Positions 1 to 11,349 are shown, numbered from the stretch's first letter. The stretch is DNA of 64,000 nucleotides from Mesaphorura yosii (GCA_009869945.1 WIXG01000011.1:124001-188000), one strand, 5' to 3'. Notes: generated by a model from the sequence alone, not told the origin. Translations and numbers: made by a program.

Positions 1-1010
1 TTCATGATAATAATCTTGGTAATAATCAGTAGCAGATCACCACAGCCTTCATTTGACAAAAATAGATGCAGTCCTGTAAAATCCACATTCAATTTTGACG
101 ATCGATCCTCGATTGCTTCAATTGAGGATCCAATCATTTACCCAACACATCGTTATCGGCAAACCCAAGCCCAGTGGCATGCTTACTCATTTGAAATCCA
201 CAGGATTCCTCTCCTGATCAATTTGCAAGCACGCACAATGAGATCATCATCGTCGTCTTCGTGTTCGTTGTTGCACAGCTCGTTAATACGTACGGAAGCG
301 GAAGGAACCTTGAGCTTGAGTTTCGTGCGATTTGCTCTGTGTTGATTGTTGACAGCTTTCAAATGAATTTAAGACGCACTCGCGATTCGCATTATTACAA
401 GCTATTTATGGAACTCAACGTCGAAGCAATGCATGTATATGTCGTATATGTGTTTATGGATGGGGACTGCAGGTGAGTTGCAGACGCAAAACTTGAAATT
501 AGCAATCAGCTCCAGCCGCATGCATATAGGCAGGCGCTTGAAGGAATTGTCGTTTTTGCTTCCTCTTTCAGGACACGAGGTTCATTTCCGCCACTTCCTT
601 CTGGCATCTGGCTGCTTGATTCTAATAACCAAAGACCAGTCAGTCATAAAACCATAACCATAATACTCAATCAAGTATTAAAAGTGAAAAGACGTGAGCC
701 TAGCCAGGCCAAACTCAAGCCATGTCACAAATTCACAACAATGCTGGTACACAATTGCTATTCGAATCAAACAGTGTTCCACATGCAACCGACAACCAGC
801 ATAAATTGACGTTACTGACTGAGTTATTATTTATAACCCACACTTATTGCCAATATCGCGTTCAAAGAGTTGGCCCATGGCGAAATAAATTCCTCCTGAT
901 GCACTTTGCTTTTGCATGTCGGGCGTAGTAAACAATGAGACGGCAATTTACATCACAAATCAGTCGTCTTGCAAAATATTGAACTGTGTACACGCGCAGA
1001 TGCACGAAAC
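1..1010. other. Upstream intergenic, no gene seen
   Basis: Only short open frames without an ATG-led protein of recognisable type, splice-site continuity or amino-acid bias are present. The stretch ends at the TATA box of the first eclosion-hormone gene, so its last few hundred bases probably hold that gene's upstream control region. I recognise no specific sites in it. Confidence 0.5.
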
Positions 1011-1020
1011 CTATAAATAG
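1010..1020 (+). promoter_or_regulatory. TATA box of eclosion hormone gene 1
   Basis: A good TATA element, CTATAAATAG, lies on the plus strand about 320 bp upstream of the eclosion-hormone ATG. Transcription would be expected to start near 1040, leaving a 5' leader of about 300 nt that may contain an intron. The call rests on motif and position only. Confidence 0.5.
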
Positions 1021-1338
1021 TTGTTGTGCAAGTCAAGCTTGGACGGTGGACCTTCTGTGATCGGTTGTCAGTCAGTTTCCACTTTTGTGATTCAAAATTC
1101 AAGTTAGTCGCTGATTTCGTTGACGAAATCCATTGTGACGAAGGATCCAGCATTGGAATCTGTTCCTGACTTACTGGCACATCGACACACGGCGTACTAG
1201 GTCAACTGAGGTCGTTCATCCACTAACTCGGATACCCCGACTGCAAGAAACCGTTTTTTGTCCTCCATCTCAAGTTGAATCAACTGCATACTGCATTGCA
1301 TCAACTGCATTCATCGGTTCTCGTCATTGGTCATTATC

Positions 1339-1665
1339 ATGCATGGAATAATCAGATCAATCTTGCCGTCAACACACTTGCGGCTGACACTCGCCACGTT
1401 CGTCGCCTGCGTCGTGACTCTTCTCTTGATCACCTGCGAATGCCAGGCCAGACAATCGCAGCAAGCATCTGCGTCGTCCCAGAACAGCGTCATCCGAAAC
1501 GGAGTAAAAATCTGTCTCAACAACTGCGGCCAGTGCAAACGAATGTATGGCCAATACTTCGACGGGCGACGGTGCGCGGATCGCTGCGTACAAGCCAAAG
1601 GAGTGTTTATTCCAGATTGTCAAAGCCTGAACTCAATCAAGAGTTTTATTATCTCTAAATTTTAG
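1339..1665 (+). CDS. Eh: Eclosion hormone (EH1)
   Basis: Secreted neuropeptide hormone. In insects eclosion hormone acts on receptor guanylyl cyclases of Inka cells to trigger the ecdysis sequence. The single-exon protein has 108 residues. The first ATG is at 1339, and codons upstream in the frame are not ATG. A signal peptide with hydrophobic core around residues 16-32 is followed by a short Ser/Gln-rich spacer. The mature domain carries six cysteines in the family order: C-x3-C-x2-C near the start (KICLNNCGQC), then GQYFDGRRCADRC, then IPDC, ending SIKSFIISKF. This parallels the insect pattern ICxENCAQCKK...WFEGxLCAExCxxxKGxxIPxC. An AATAAA at 1722-1727 is the likely poly(A) signal. The neighbouring gene on the minus strand ends only 92 bp away and encodes a second, divergent family member, so the pair looks like an old inverted duplication. 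Confidence 0.9.
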   Translation: MHGIIRSILPSTHLRLTLATFVACVVTLLLITCECQARQSQQASASSQNSVIRNGVKICLNNCGQCKRMYGQYFDGRRCADRCVQAKGVFIPDCQSLNSIKSFIISKF

Positions 1666-1721
1666 GTGCTAGATAAATTTCTGTAACTGCAGCGTATCGA
1701 ATTTGGTATTTTCACATTAAC

Positions 1722-1727
1722 AATAAA
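1722..1727 (+). terminator. Poly(A) signal of EH1
   Basis: AATAAA lies 57 nt after the EH1 stop codon. An opposite-strand AATAAA (read from TTTATT near 1644-1649) lies inside the end of the EH1 coding region and would serve EH2. The two convergent transcripts probably overlap by roughly 100 nt. Confidence 0.5.
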
Positions 1728-1756
1728 CAGATGCAAGTGATTTCATGAGTATTCCT

Positions 1757-2301
1757 TCAATTTCGAATGAATCGGCCAATTGTTTTGATGTCCGTGCAAT
1801 CAATCTTTGGGACATCGCCCTCAGAGTCGAAATCGACTTCCTGGTTGTCCTGGTCGTTGTCCTCTGCTTCGGTTCCTCCTCCAGCTGCTCCTGCCCGCTT
1901 GTTCCATGGGTAGTAGTAATTGACTGGCACCGGCACGCGCGGCCCGCTGCTCTTCTTGTACGGCAAACTCATCTTGCATGTTTGTGCGCAAGAATAACCG
2001 TCAAAGTAGTCGCCGTATATTTTCACACATTGCGCACAATTCCTGGGAATTGGTAAAGTAAAATTAACAGGCAATTTATTACTATTTACACAGACGACTG
2101 TGAATGTCATTTGCAAAAATGCTGGTTGACTTACAACAGGCAAGTTGGATTAATCCTGGACAGTTTCTGCTTCTGGTGTGAGTGAAGCATGTTCTGAATT
2201 GATCCCACGCTGGTCCCGGCTTGGGTCGCAATTACGATGAACAGGCAGCTGAGAAGAATAAGAGATGTTGAAACTTGGTGATGGCTGGTATTTGAGCTCA
2301 T
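1757..2301 (-). CDS. Eclosion-hormone-like prohormone with insertion (EH2)
   Basis: Two exons, 2301-2135 and 2042-1757, joined through a GTAAGT donor and a CCAG acceptor with phase maintained, encode 150 residues. An ATG-led signal peptide (core about residues 13-27) precedes a spacer and an eclosion-hormone domain: PTCLLNCAQC, then YGDYFDGYSCAQTC, then a final PKIDC and TIGRFIRN. All six family cysteines are present. Unlike ordinary eclosion hormone, about 45 residues sit between cysteines five and six. The insertion starts with a KK pair, contains a Pro/Tyr-rich stretch (VPVPVNYYYPWN), then KR, then a Gly-rich and strongly acidic segment. It may be removed by prohormone convertase, or it may be a tolerated loop. 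Family membership is clear; the function of this form is inference. Confidence 0.85.
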
Positions 2302-2390
2302 GTTGACGTCCTTTAAGTTGAGAAAGACAGCGACAGCCAAACTCGGAACAATTTCCAGTTGAGGCAAGACGGCAGAAAGCTGAAAAGACG

Positions 2391-2430
2391 ACTGAGCAGC
2401 CTCGTTCTCTCCACAGGTGATTTTATAAAG
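2391..2430 (-). promoter_or_regulatory. Core promoter of EH2: TATA plus TCAGT initiator
   Basis: On the minus strand TTTATAAAA (2421-2430) is followed by the arthropod initiator TCAGT (2395-2391). The spacing from TATA to the initiator A is about 32-34 nt. The predicted start near 2393 leaves a leader of about 92 nt before the ATG at 2301. Confidence 0.6.
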
Positions 2431-2470
2431 GAAATCCGAGAAATGCTTACTGGAAATGGAAGACGGGCTC

Positions 2471-2606
2471 ACAAGGAGAGTCCACAGGTCGTCCCCTTTG
2501 AAATCCAGCCTAAAATTTTTCTGGTGATAGCCCCTGCCCTCAAACCTCAAAAAGTGGTCTCAGTTCGCGCAGTGCTCAGAGCAGCCCAAGTTATTGCAAA
2601 AAGAAT
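2471..2606 (+). repeat. Inverted repeat, left arm (136 bp)
   Basis: This stretch reappears in reverse complement at 2792-2927 with only a few mismatches (for example GCAGTGCTC against GCAGCGCTC). The arms are separated by 185 bp. The left arm begins about 40 bp upstream of the EH2 TATA box. The structure resembles a foldback or MITE-like element. I could not define target-site duplications. Confidence 0.85.
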
Positions 2607-2791
2607 CTTGGAATTTGCACATGAAAATACAGGAATTTTGTTTGTAACGTTTGTTTGTGACTTTAATGGGCGCCATTTGTTTGTTAATGTTTTGTTAATT
2701 TTATAAATTTCATGAGGGGGCTGTACGTAAAACAACAACAACTTCACGTGCTAATTCCCATAAAGAATTCTTTACTTCGTCATTTGCGAAA

Positions 2792-2927
2792 ATTCTTTTT
2801 GCAATAACTTGAGTTGCTCTGAGCGCTGCGCGAACTGAGACCACTTTTTGAGGTTTGAGGGCAGGGGCTATCACCAGAAAAATTTTAGGCTGGATTTCAA
2901 AGGGGACGACCTGTGGACTCTCCTTGT
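2792..2927 (-). repeat. Inverted repeat, right arm (136 bp)
   Basis: Reverse-complement partner of 2471-2606, about 97 % identical by eye. It borders a stretch (2930-3380) in which I see no gene, followed by a decayed non-LTR retrotransposon end. Confidence 0.85.
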
Positions 2928-3394
2928 CAGTGAAATTGACAATTCAGGTGAAAATGAGTTTAGATTCATCAAAGACCGTCGGCAAAGAAGCGTCTCTCAT
3001 TTCTCGTAATTGGATTACCGGTCTGGAAGTGTGAAATCCAGTTTATTTGAAAGTGGAAAAGCACAGAGCAAGATTCAATAAGAGCGAAGAAGAGTGGTAC
3101 TTGGAGTGCACCGAGTACTAACGAAGTTACATGAAGCGAGTGGCTTTCTGAGATTTAATTCGCGACAGACGTAAGAAATATCATAAACCAAACCACCCAC
3201 ATATCTTTCCAGCTAACTTTAACTCTATCCTGCTTTTGCTCAACTGTTACCTTCTTATGAGCGGTGTTTTTGTTTTGGTGGTTTTACATTCTGAGACAAC
3301 CGGAAACTAACTGCAGCTTAACTCGAACTCCACTGAGATATAACCGGAGGTGCATGGGCAGAAAGAAGAAAAACTAGACAAGTTCGCCTGAAGC

Positions 3395-4335
3395 TCCATT
3401 GCCTTGTTGTCACTTCTCTATGCAAATCAGATTTGGGGTCTTCGCTATTTTAGGAAGATGGAAACTTGTCAAACCAAATTCATTCGCAGAGCAATGGGAG
3501 TCAAACCTATGATTCCTAGCAGTATTATGAGAATTGAGACTAATCGATTACACATCGCGTACTATGTTAAGCAGCGGCATTGAAATTCTTGTTTAGGCTA
3601 TCAATAATTCCCAGTGATCGATACCCCCAGAAAATGCCTAGACAGATTAGTGCAGCTAGTTAGAGAAGATAAATCCAACAAGGCAGAATACAACTGGCTC
3701 TCACAACTTAAAAAGCTGGCACAAGAAGTGGACTATACGTTCTAGAAACTGATACGTCACCACAAACAATCCTAGATAATTACGTCGACTTCTGCCAACG
3801 TATACGTGATCTCTCTAGGCGATTAGATCGAGAATCTTGCACTAGAATCGACTTATACTCCTATTACACAAACTTCCGGGTTTTTACCACTGATTTACCT
3901 TCGTTTGCGGTGAAAACTTTCCTTCCTACAAAAGTATCAACAATTCTGCTTCAACTAAGATCGAATGCAGACTATCTTTACTTGGACGGGCGATGTTATT
4001 ACATTAGGGGTGAGGAGCTTTGTTCTTGGTGTAATCAATGTGCGCCAAATATTTTATTTACTTTATTTACGATTTGCCCATGATGGGAGCAGAGGTGAGT
4101 ATTTCGACCAGTTCACCTTAGGATTATACACTTTCTACCGGTTAATCGATACTAAAGTTCTTGAAACGGGTAAGACGCTGTCCTACTTTGTTCTGGATAA
4201 TTTAAGGAGCTTAAAATACCTGACTGAAGTAGAAAATCATACCAACTAAGGATCAAATTTAAAAGATTGTAGACCTGTCATGTTCTATGGGCAGATGCCC
4301 GTCAAGAGGGCAAATAAAATCATTATTCTATTCTA
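3395..4335 (+). mobile_element. Degenerate non-LTR retrotransposon 3' end
   Basis: Translation across several frames gives the conserved region after the reverse-transcriptase palm. It includes YANQIWGLRYF, then ETCQTKFIRRAMGVK, then IPSSIMRIETNRL. This matches the usual non-LTR pattern of a Trp-Gly pair, a leucine/arginine-rich RRxLGV motif and an E-T-G/N-R-L segment. Further on, near 4010-4100, a cysteine motif of the type C-x2-C...P...CP (CSWCNQCAPN, then ICP) follows, typical of the C-terminus of Jockey/RTE-type ORF2. The copy ends in an AATAAAATCATTATTC-type tail near 4308-4330. Stop codons and frame changes show it is dead, and no 5' half is visible. The family assignment within non-LTR elements is uncertain. 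Confidence 0.7.
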
Positions 4336-4866
4336 TAATTAAAGTGAATAGCCTGTTCAGCGTGAACGTGTGCATGATGAAGGTAAGTGTTTGATTGTCC
4401 AGTGGCAAGCCACATGCCAACCTGAATACGATGGGCCGGTATTACTTCGCGATTCCACTGTCAACTTTTGTATCACGGGTGGTGTTTTCGGCGCACGAAC
4501 GGGGAAAGGCGGTCGAAGCTTCTGTTACCGACTAGAATAGGTTGACGGTACGATTCATGAACATGAACAGAAAATATGCTCAGATTAATATGAAAGCGAC
4601 CAGGGAGAAAGAGTAGGAATTTGATAGCGCAGAATTGATGATCCGTAAAACGAAGAAGGGCATGACGATGAGTCCCACGTGCCCTATGCAATAAGTGATA
4701 AATGCCTCTGTCGTCGATGTGAAGTCGCCGTCGGCGTCTTGATGCAGGAGCTACAGCTGCCTGAACATAGAATGCAATGCGGAGTTGGCCTTTGGGACGA
4801 GCACTCGAACAGCAGTGCAGTAATTGAATGTGAAGCAGGATCTCATCAGTGTGATCATTGGCAACA

Positions 4867-5473
4867 TTAGAAGAAGGGCGGAGAACCAAACGGTAGCTTC
4901 AGAAATGAGAACAAAGTGAAAATTACAGATGTAATATGGGCTGAGGTCAGCATTGAAGTTTGGAGGAAGATGGAGAACAGCTTCACTTGGGAGACAACTA
5001 AATGCACTTGAAGAAAATAAAGAAGGTGGTACGCCATTAGTAAACCAAGGAGGGCCAATATAGCCATACACGTGGTGACTGCAGTGTGACTTGTAGCAGT
5101 TTGTCTGATTTCATGCTGCATATTGGCTTCATCGATTGATCCTGTTGGCATTGACATTTATCTTGAAACCTTGCTCAAAACTCGAGACCTTGAAGAAATT
5201 GTCTCAATGGAATGCACTTACCGAATCGAATGTTTCATTGATACTCCGCACCCTGTATAGAAGTGTCGACAAGAAAAGCGGATATCGAAACATGTGTACG
5301 TGCCCCACGGTTGAGAATATCCAACCAAATATGAGAAAAATGACGGTGAGAAGGTTCCAAGAATTCTGTCCGACTTCGTGCCGGAAAATGCTCCGGTACA
5401 CGAAGCAGGAGAGGAGCGCAAACGTCCTTCCCGCCAGGTGTGCGGTCCTGGTGACCAGGAGCCATAATGACGA
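4867..5473 (-). CDS. Multi-pass membrane protein, partial model (possibly broken)
   Basis: Two exons can be supported. One runs 5473-5222, with acceptor AGCTCAG and donor GTAAGT, phase 0. It encodes a basic stretch and two hydrophobic spans, including NLLTVIFLIFGWIFSTVGH. The second starts at a TGCAG acceptor at 5115, phase 0, and is open to a stop at 4867. It holds three more hydrophobic spans, including CMAILALLGLLMAYHLLYF. The motif around QVKLFSIFLQ faintly resembles the K/F-x2-FQ segment of organic solute transporter alpha/TMEM184 proteins, but that is a weak lead. A further hydrophobic stretch in another frame (about 4590-4700) may be another exon or the other side of a frameshift. The start exon was not found; a candidate short exon lies at 5620-5700. 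It may be a pseudogene. Confidence 0.35.
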
Positions 5474-5479
5474 CTGAGC

Positions 5480-6500
5480 TTAAAATCGTTAAGTCTTTCG
5501 ACTCCATTTTGTTGGTAAAACGAAGAACATCGTGTTTACAACCCATACGGTGGTGCAAATGAGTTTCGTTGTAATTGGAGAAAGTACTCGATTACGTAAA
5601 TGCAATTGGGTTCACCTGCACTTGCAGTGTTCGCGATTCGGGTCGATTGGTGCACCCGCATCTCTGTTTTGTCGTTTGATCTGACAAATCAATGTCCCTG
5701 AAGAGAAAAGAAAGTTCTCAATTGTACTCGCCGTTCTTCTATCGAAGTGTTGCGATTTTGCAGGACTTTGAAGGTCAAATGAATTAGTAACGAATCCTTT
5801 AGCTCTTCGCCCTCCCATTCTATGTCGTCAATACAAAAGCAAAAAATGAATGGAAATTCCATACGATTTCATATTCTTATAATGGAAATGCTAGAATGAA
5901 TGTTAGCTCACTTTCCCAACGAGACAACTGTGCTTGCTTGGCAAATTCAATTACTTTTGGAGCCCACGATGGAAAATTTAAATTAATTGGACATGATCCA
6001 TGTGTTACATGTCGAATTTCATGTCTTCGTCAAATGAAATTCGACTTTTGGCGATTGGGATTGGAATTCCTTTCCAGCATTAGCAATGCTTTAAAAACTC
6101 GTCATTACTTTGCCCGTCTAGCATGAGCTCAAAATGCACGTCGATTTGACAAATTGGCAAATGGAAAACTACTAAATTGGAAATATTCAGTCACTGATCA
6201 CGCTTTACTTGCCATAAGCATTCTTCTTTACTTTTTCACAACGCAACTCGCAATTTATCGGTTCAAGATAGCTTTATCTTCAGCGAAACAAACGAGCACA
6301 AACGAAAAATGTAACACAACGAACACTATCATCACCATCAGTAAATCATTATTGTCATTTCTTTGGGTTTGGGTTTTTGACACTTTGGGCTTTGGAGTAT
6401 TTTTGCAGTTCGCACGTCTTAAATTCGTAAATTCCCTGACCGACCTCACCAAGGCAGACAGGTAGACATTTCTCAACATAACACAGCGTACGCACATGAT
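5480..6500. other. Intergenic, AT-rich, no clear gene
   Basis: An open frame at 5896-6126 on the plus strand and its neighbours show no signal peptide, domain or splice continuity that I recognise. On the minus strand 5620-5700 has an acceptor (TCTTCAG) and a donor-like end, and may be an upstream exon of the membrane-protein model. The rest looks non-coding. The peroxidase transcript ends just beyond, near 6505. Confidence 0.35.
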
Positions 6501-6515
6501 TAAATAATTTAATTC

Positions 6516-9500
6516 TTAATTATGGATGACTTCCATGCCCTTGCTTGCTCGCGCGCTGATATCCTTCAGTACCCTCGTCACGAATGATGTGGCTCGTTTT
6601 GCCAGCTCAATCCGCTGCTTTGTGATGTTGAGCTGGCGCATGCTGTCGTCCAGGAAGGATGCCAGTAATGGAGTTGGCTTACTACTGCTACTACTAACGA
6701 CTTGATTATTGTTATTGCTATTGCCATTTCCACTAGAACTGCTGCTGCTGCTGCTGAACTGTTGATCGGGACTTTGGTTGTGGCTATTCATTGCCTGCGC
6801 CTCCAACGGCACAAAAACTACCGAAGTCACCGCTGGCGATGTCGACGTGGCACTCGAATTGTTACTGCCGCTGCTGCTACTGCTAAATAGCTCCGCCGTG
6901 CTATTTCGTAGCCGAATGATCAGTTGCTTGCTTAAATCAGTCAACCCATCCATTATTTCTAATGCGCTGTTAATCACTGCGTTCCGAAGAGCAAGCGGAT
7001 TCATGAGCAAACTGACGTCGTCTGCGGTGGCGGTCGCTTCTTGTGGTTGTTGCTCTACGGTTGCATTTGCCAATCCACTTGCCTCATTTGTACTTTTACT
7101 GGAGGTCGCGTCTGCGTCTGGTGAGCTTTCTGTGGCGGTGTCTCGCCTGACTCTTATCGAACCACCAGCGATTACGATCGGTTTCTCATTTTTGTCCTGA
7201 AGAAAAGAAGTTGTGATTAAACAGCGATTGCTACCAGAAAGTGCTAAACTCAAAACCTAAGCTACCTTTCTTATCCTTCGGAGTATTGGTGAGCGTTTGA
7301 AGATGTTTCTATCGCTGTGTAACACCGACTCAAGCGTCTGTAATAAGTTTGGCACATGCTCACCGTTTCCGGTGAGAATTGGGTCTCCGTACGGACTTGC
7401 GACGGGTTTGAAACCGCCGAAAATGGGTTGAGGTTCTGTTATTCGGGGCTGCACAGGAAACTGCTGCTGTTGTTGCAGATGATCAAAAGGACCGAAGAAC
7501 GAACCTGAAATGGGCACATGCAAGATCCTGGTATGAAGAAAGACAGTCAAGAGAAGAAAGTAGGTCAAAAGTCAAGTTCGCCGCTCATCGCATACACACA
7601 CGAAAATAGAAGTAGAAATTGAAATAGTTAAGAAATGATACAAGAGAAAGAAGGAAAGAGGAGAAAATGACACAACATGAAGAAATATACAAAATTCGAC
7701 AAGATTTACAAATTATGTAACAACGTTTGGAGGATTTTATTCACAAGCTCAAGGTTATATAAAAAATATTCAAAAATATACCATTACGAGTACGTGTAAC
7801 ATTCAAACTATTCACAGTAATGACAAAATTACAGTAAGGACTTGACTTGGCACAAGAATGACGACATTCCTCGAAGTTAAAGCAGGAAGTGGAAACGGTA
7901 GAAAAACAATGCGCATTTTACAGTTTTGTATTGTTGTACTCTATTCTTTAATATTTCCGAAGAGGAAAAGGATTCCAGGAAAGAAAATCGCGAAGCGTGA
8001 CAGTTCAATGATTAAAAATTAACTACACAAGGCTAAAATGACTAAAAAGCCAATGAATTATTGACTTGGATCGTAACATAGAAACTTCTTGATCTTCGAT
8101 GACAGACTGCCGACTTCTTCAGGGCAGCCTGAAACGATTAACTGGATTAATTTGCCGACCTAAAGGGAAATATACACAAATATTACACAAGTGATACCAT
8201 TTACAAAGTTATTAACAGAAAGCTTACGCTTCGCGAGCACACAGCACAGGTAGCAAAGGAAGGCGGAGTAAGTGTGACGAGACACTCAAAAACTGTGGTC
8301 TAATTTACACATGGAGAGCTCAACAATGCAATGTACAAGTACAACACAGGTTACAGCTACAGATAAATAAGTTGAGAATTCTAGAATGTTACTAGTTGAA
8401 TTATTTTCAGGCAAAGGCGATTTAGCTAAGGCAAGAGCATTTCACATTTCTACACACTCAAATGATGAGCTCAAATACTTTATCATAATTAATTGGCAAA
8501 CCTGCTCCGGGTCCCTGCTGCTGTGGATGCCCATTGTTGACTGCCGGTGGGAGCGGGTGAAATTGCGGTGGCTGACTGGATGCAAACGCCTGATTATTGT
8601 TTATCACTGGTGGCGGGGCAAAAGATCCAGGTTGTGGTACAAAATTTGGTTGTATCTGCTGTGACTTGAGTGGGATGAATGGAGGATTGATTGGCTGTCC
8701 TCTCGGACCGAGATCGACCAGCGGTGTCAGTGGATCTGGTTCGAAAACTGGTTGCGGGGAGTACACAACATTGGCCAAATTGCTCAGGTCTTGTCCTTGT
8801 GTTCCGTCAATTGCTGTTCGGGCTCCTTTCTCGATGATCTGAAATTGGAAACGTTCATTACCAGTTTTTCCATTAACTTAAAGAAGGTGTACGCTGATGC
8901 AGGTGTTGAAAGCAACAAGCAAGCAAGTGATTGCCTCATTTCCACTTAGCAAGTCCGAAGAGATTCAGAGTTCCAATTAAAATTGATTACATCATATACC
9001 ATTACATCCACCAACCCAAAACACAACCTTCGCTATGCCTTTTTATAAAATGCGTGCAATATTCTAAAGTCATTGGCGTACAGGCCAGAAGAAATGCTAA
9101 ATACTCTAAAATCTACTCAATTACCAAATTACATCAACTCATCAACGTCAAATGTACTACTGGCACTGGCAGTTATGTAAAAATCTCACCATTAACTTGT
9201 TAATCGGTCGACTTTCTGCAATCCTGAAAAGCTTTTTAAATGTTAGTCGCGGTTCCTCCAGAATTTTAGCCTGTCGATCGGTGTTTTCGTTTTCGCATCC
9301 AAGAACACAGGAATTCGATACGCCCGCGCCACAGGCCACCAGTTAGTCTGTCTTATCTTACAACTTCGCTTCCAGCGTGTTAATCTGTTAATCGTCTTTT
9401 TATTTCGTCCACACATTGCATTTGCTTTGCATTGTACAAATGTACATTTAGAAAAATGGCTTCTGCGCAATTCATGAGTTTAGTTTGCAGTACAAACGTA

Positions 9501-9987
9501 AAGCTAAAGCTAAGAACATACAGGCACACGCAAGACGATTGGCGATTTAGGCACTCTTTTTGAACAATCAATCTCCAATATTAAAAGTTAGCAATCTCGA
9601 GGATTAATGTTATTGCTATTTGCTATATCACAGGTATCTGAAATCGGAAGCCCCGGAAGTTAATTTTGATGTCGCGCTGGCGGGTAGGCAGCTGCGGACT
9701 TAACACACAAAGCAAAATGAAACCAAGCCCGCATGGACACGGCGAATTGTTGTAAAACTTAACATGGTTAGTTTGTAGAACAGAAGCAAGAGAGTCAAGA
9801 GGCGAAGGTATAATTATCGTTTAAAAATTACTTTTTTAATGTAACCAATGAACGGGTTCTGTTGTTTGAACGTCGCGTAGGGTCCAACCTTCAGGTAATG
9901 GCGCAGTTGCTGGAGTCCATCTTGATTCACGTACTTACCAATACTTGGATCGTTTCCAACTCCAGCATTGAGATTCGGCTTGTCAAC
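6516..9987 (-). CDS. Alternative 3' exons of the peroxidase gene (long C-terminal tail)
   Basis: Four minus-strand exons chain perfectly in phase: 9987-9832 (phase 0 to 0), 8838-8502 (0 to 1), 7504-7266 (1 to 0) and 7196-6516 (0 to stop), 470 residues in all. The first starts at a strong TTTTGTGCAG acceptor in phase 0. That is exactly the phase in which peroxidase exon 14 ends at 11903, so exon 14 can splice here and skip exon 15. The sequence is low-complexity: a short basic piece, a Pro/Asn/Gln-rich piece, a Gln/Pro piece ending FKRSPILRRIRK, and a Ser/Asn-rich piece containing IRVRRD. Furin-type sites suggest processing of a secreted tail. The donor at 8502 (GTTTGC) is weak. An independent gene starting at an ATG near 10010 is possible but less likely. 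Confidence 0.55.
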
Positions 9988-11349
9988 CTGCACAAAATAA
10001 TCGGGCATTAGTGGGTGGGTAAAACATGGATTTGGGTTCCCAATAAGATTAAGATTGGTTAACAATTGTATTGGTTGCTTGTGTTGTGTGGTTTAGTGCG
10101 TTCTTGCATGCCGTAATAGAACCATGCAAAATGCATACAAAATGGTGCCAAATGCGACTCGTGGATGTAACGTCGAGTGCAACGAGTTGGAAGTATATCA
10201 ATTTCAGACTCGTGCGTACATACGTGCATTATCGCAAGGGGAATGAGTAATCAGCGTGGGCTTAATTACAGAAATGAGAAGCGATTAAGCAGTTTAAGCA
10301 AACGTGCTACGTGCAGCGGCAGAAGATGCTTCAGAATTTAGTCGCGACGCGCCAATTGGCGTGCTTTTTACATGACATGGTACAGGCTGGTTCAAGAACT
10401 ACAAGCTACAAAACAGGCTCATGCACAAGAAGGCGTCTAGTAATTAATTCTCTAATTTGTATATGACTCACCTTCTAAAATACAATATTTGCATTCGCAT
10501 CTCAAATCACACTTTCTCTGTACAGAAGTAATGACAGCGCCAGCGCCAGCACAGAATTACAGTCAGGATTCAAAGGATGAAGATGGGAAAGCGAAGAAAC
10601 CAAGATCAAGATCTAATTACTAAATGTATAAACATCGTTGCTTCACACTCTGCTAAGAATTTAATTATGCCCACTCCAACTCAATTTCATTTCGCCTTTG
10701 GGAAGCTATAGACTGTCGAGCCATTCATTCTCCAAGTACAAATTAACGAATCAAGAAAGTGGAGGAAAATTGCGCGCCGGCGACTTGGATTTGGATTTTT
10801 ACTATAAAATAATGTAATGTTACAGTATTCACAAAATAAAACGTATAAATTGGTTTACATTAGAACGCAGGAATCACACAATCTGACATTTTACAGGGGA
10901 TTACATGCAATGGGGTACTTCGTACATGTATTTAAGCGACATATTCGAGGCAGGACACAATCTTCTCTGTAAACTTATCGCAAGGATAATTTAGACTATC
11001 GTAATTTGTAACTATTGTTATTAAGTTCATTACACCCAGAATCACAAAATTCTGGAAATGATAATTAGCCTGGCGTAGCAGCCACCTAACATTGCTTAAA
11101 AATTAAAACGTAAAGCGTGAAAGAAGAGCTCAGAACACATTTTGTGCAAAGAAGTTAAGCCTCAAAAACTGCGTGCACATGGTTCCCATCCCATAATTGA
11201 AAAAAAACACGTAAAGCACATAAAAGTGAAGCAGACAGGTGCAGTAGTAGCGATAGATAACATCGAAGACTCAAAAAGTATAGAATTTTGCCGGAAATTG
11301 AAAAGACAGCACAGAGAAGACAGGATAGAAGAAATTCCTCAGCGAAGTT

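Noticed and set aside
5157-5221. Splice of the membrane-protein exon to the nearby CTTCAAG acceptor at 5188
   Set aside because: It would need an intron of about 33 nt, too short for splicing, and the frame then stops after 20 codons. The acceptor at 5115 keeps frame.
5896-6126. Plus-strand frame of 76 residues
   Set aside because: Several cysteines but no family pattern, signal peptide or splice support.
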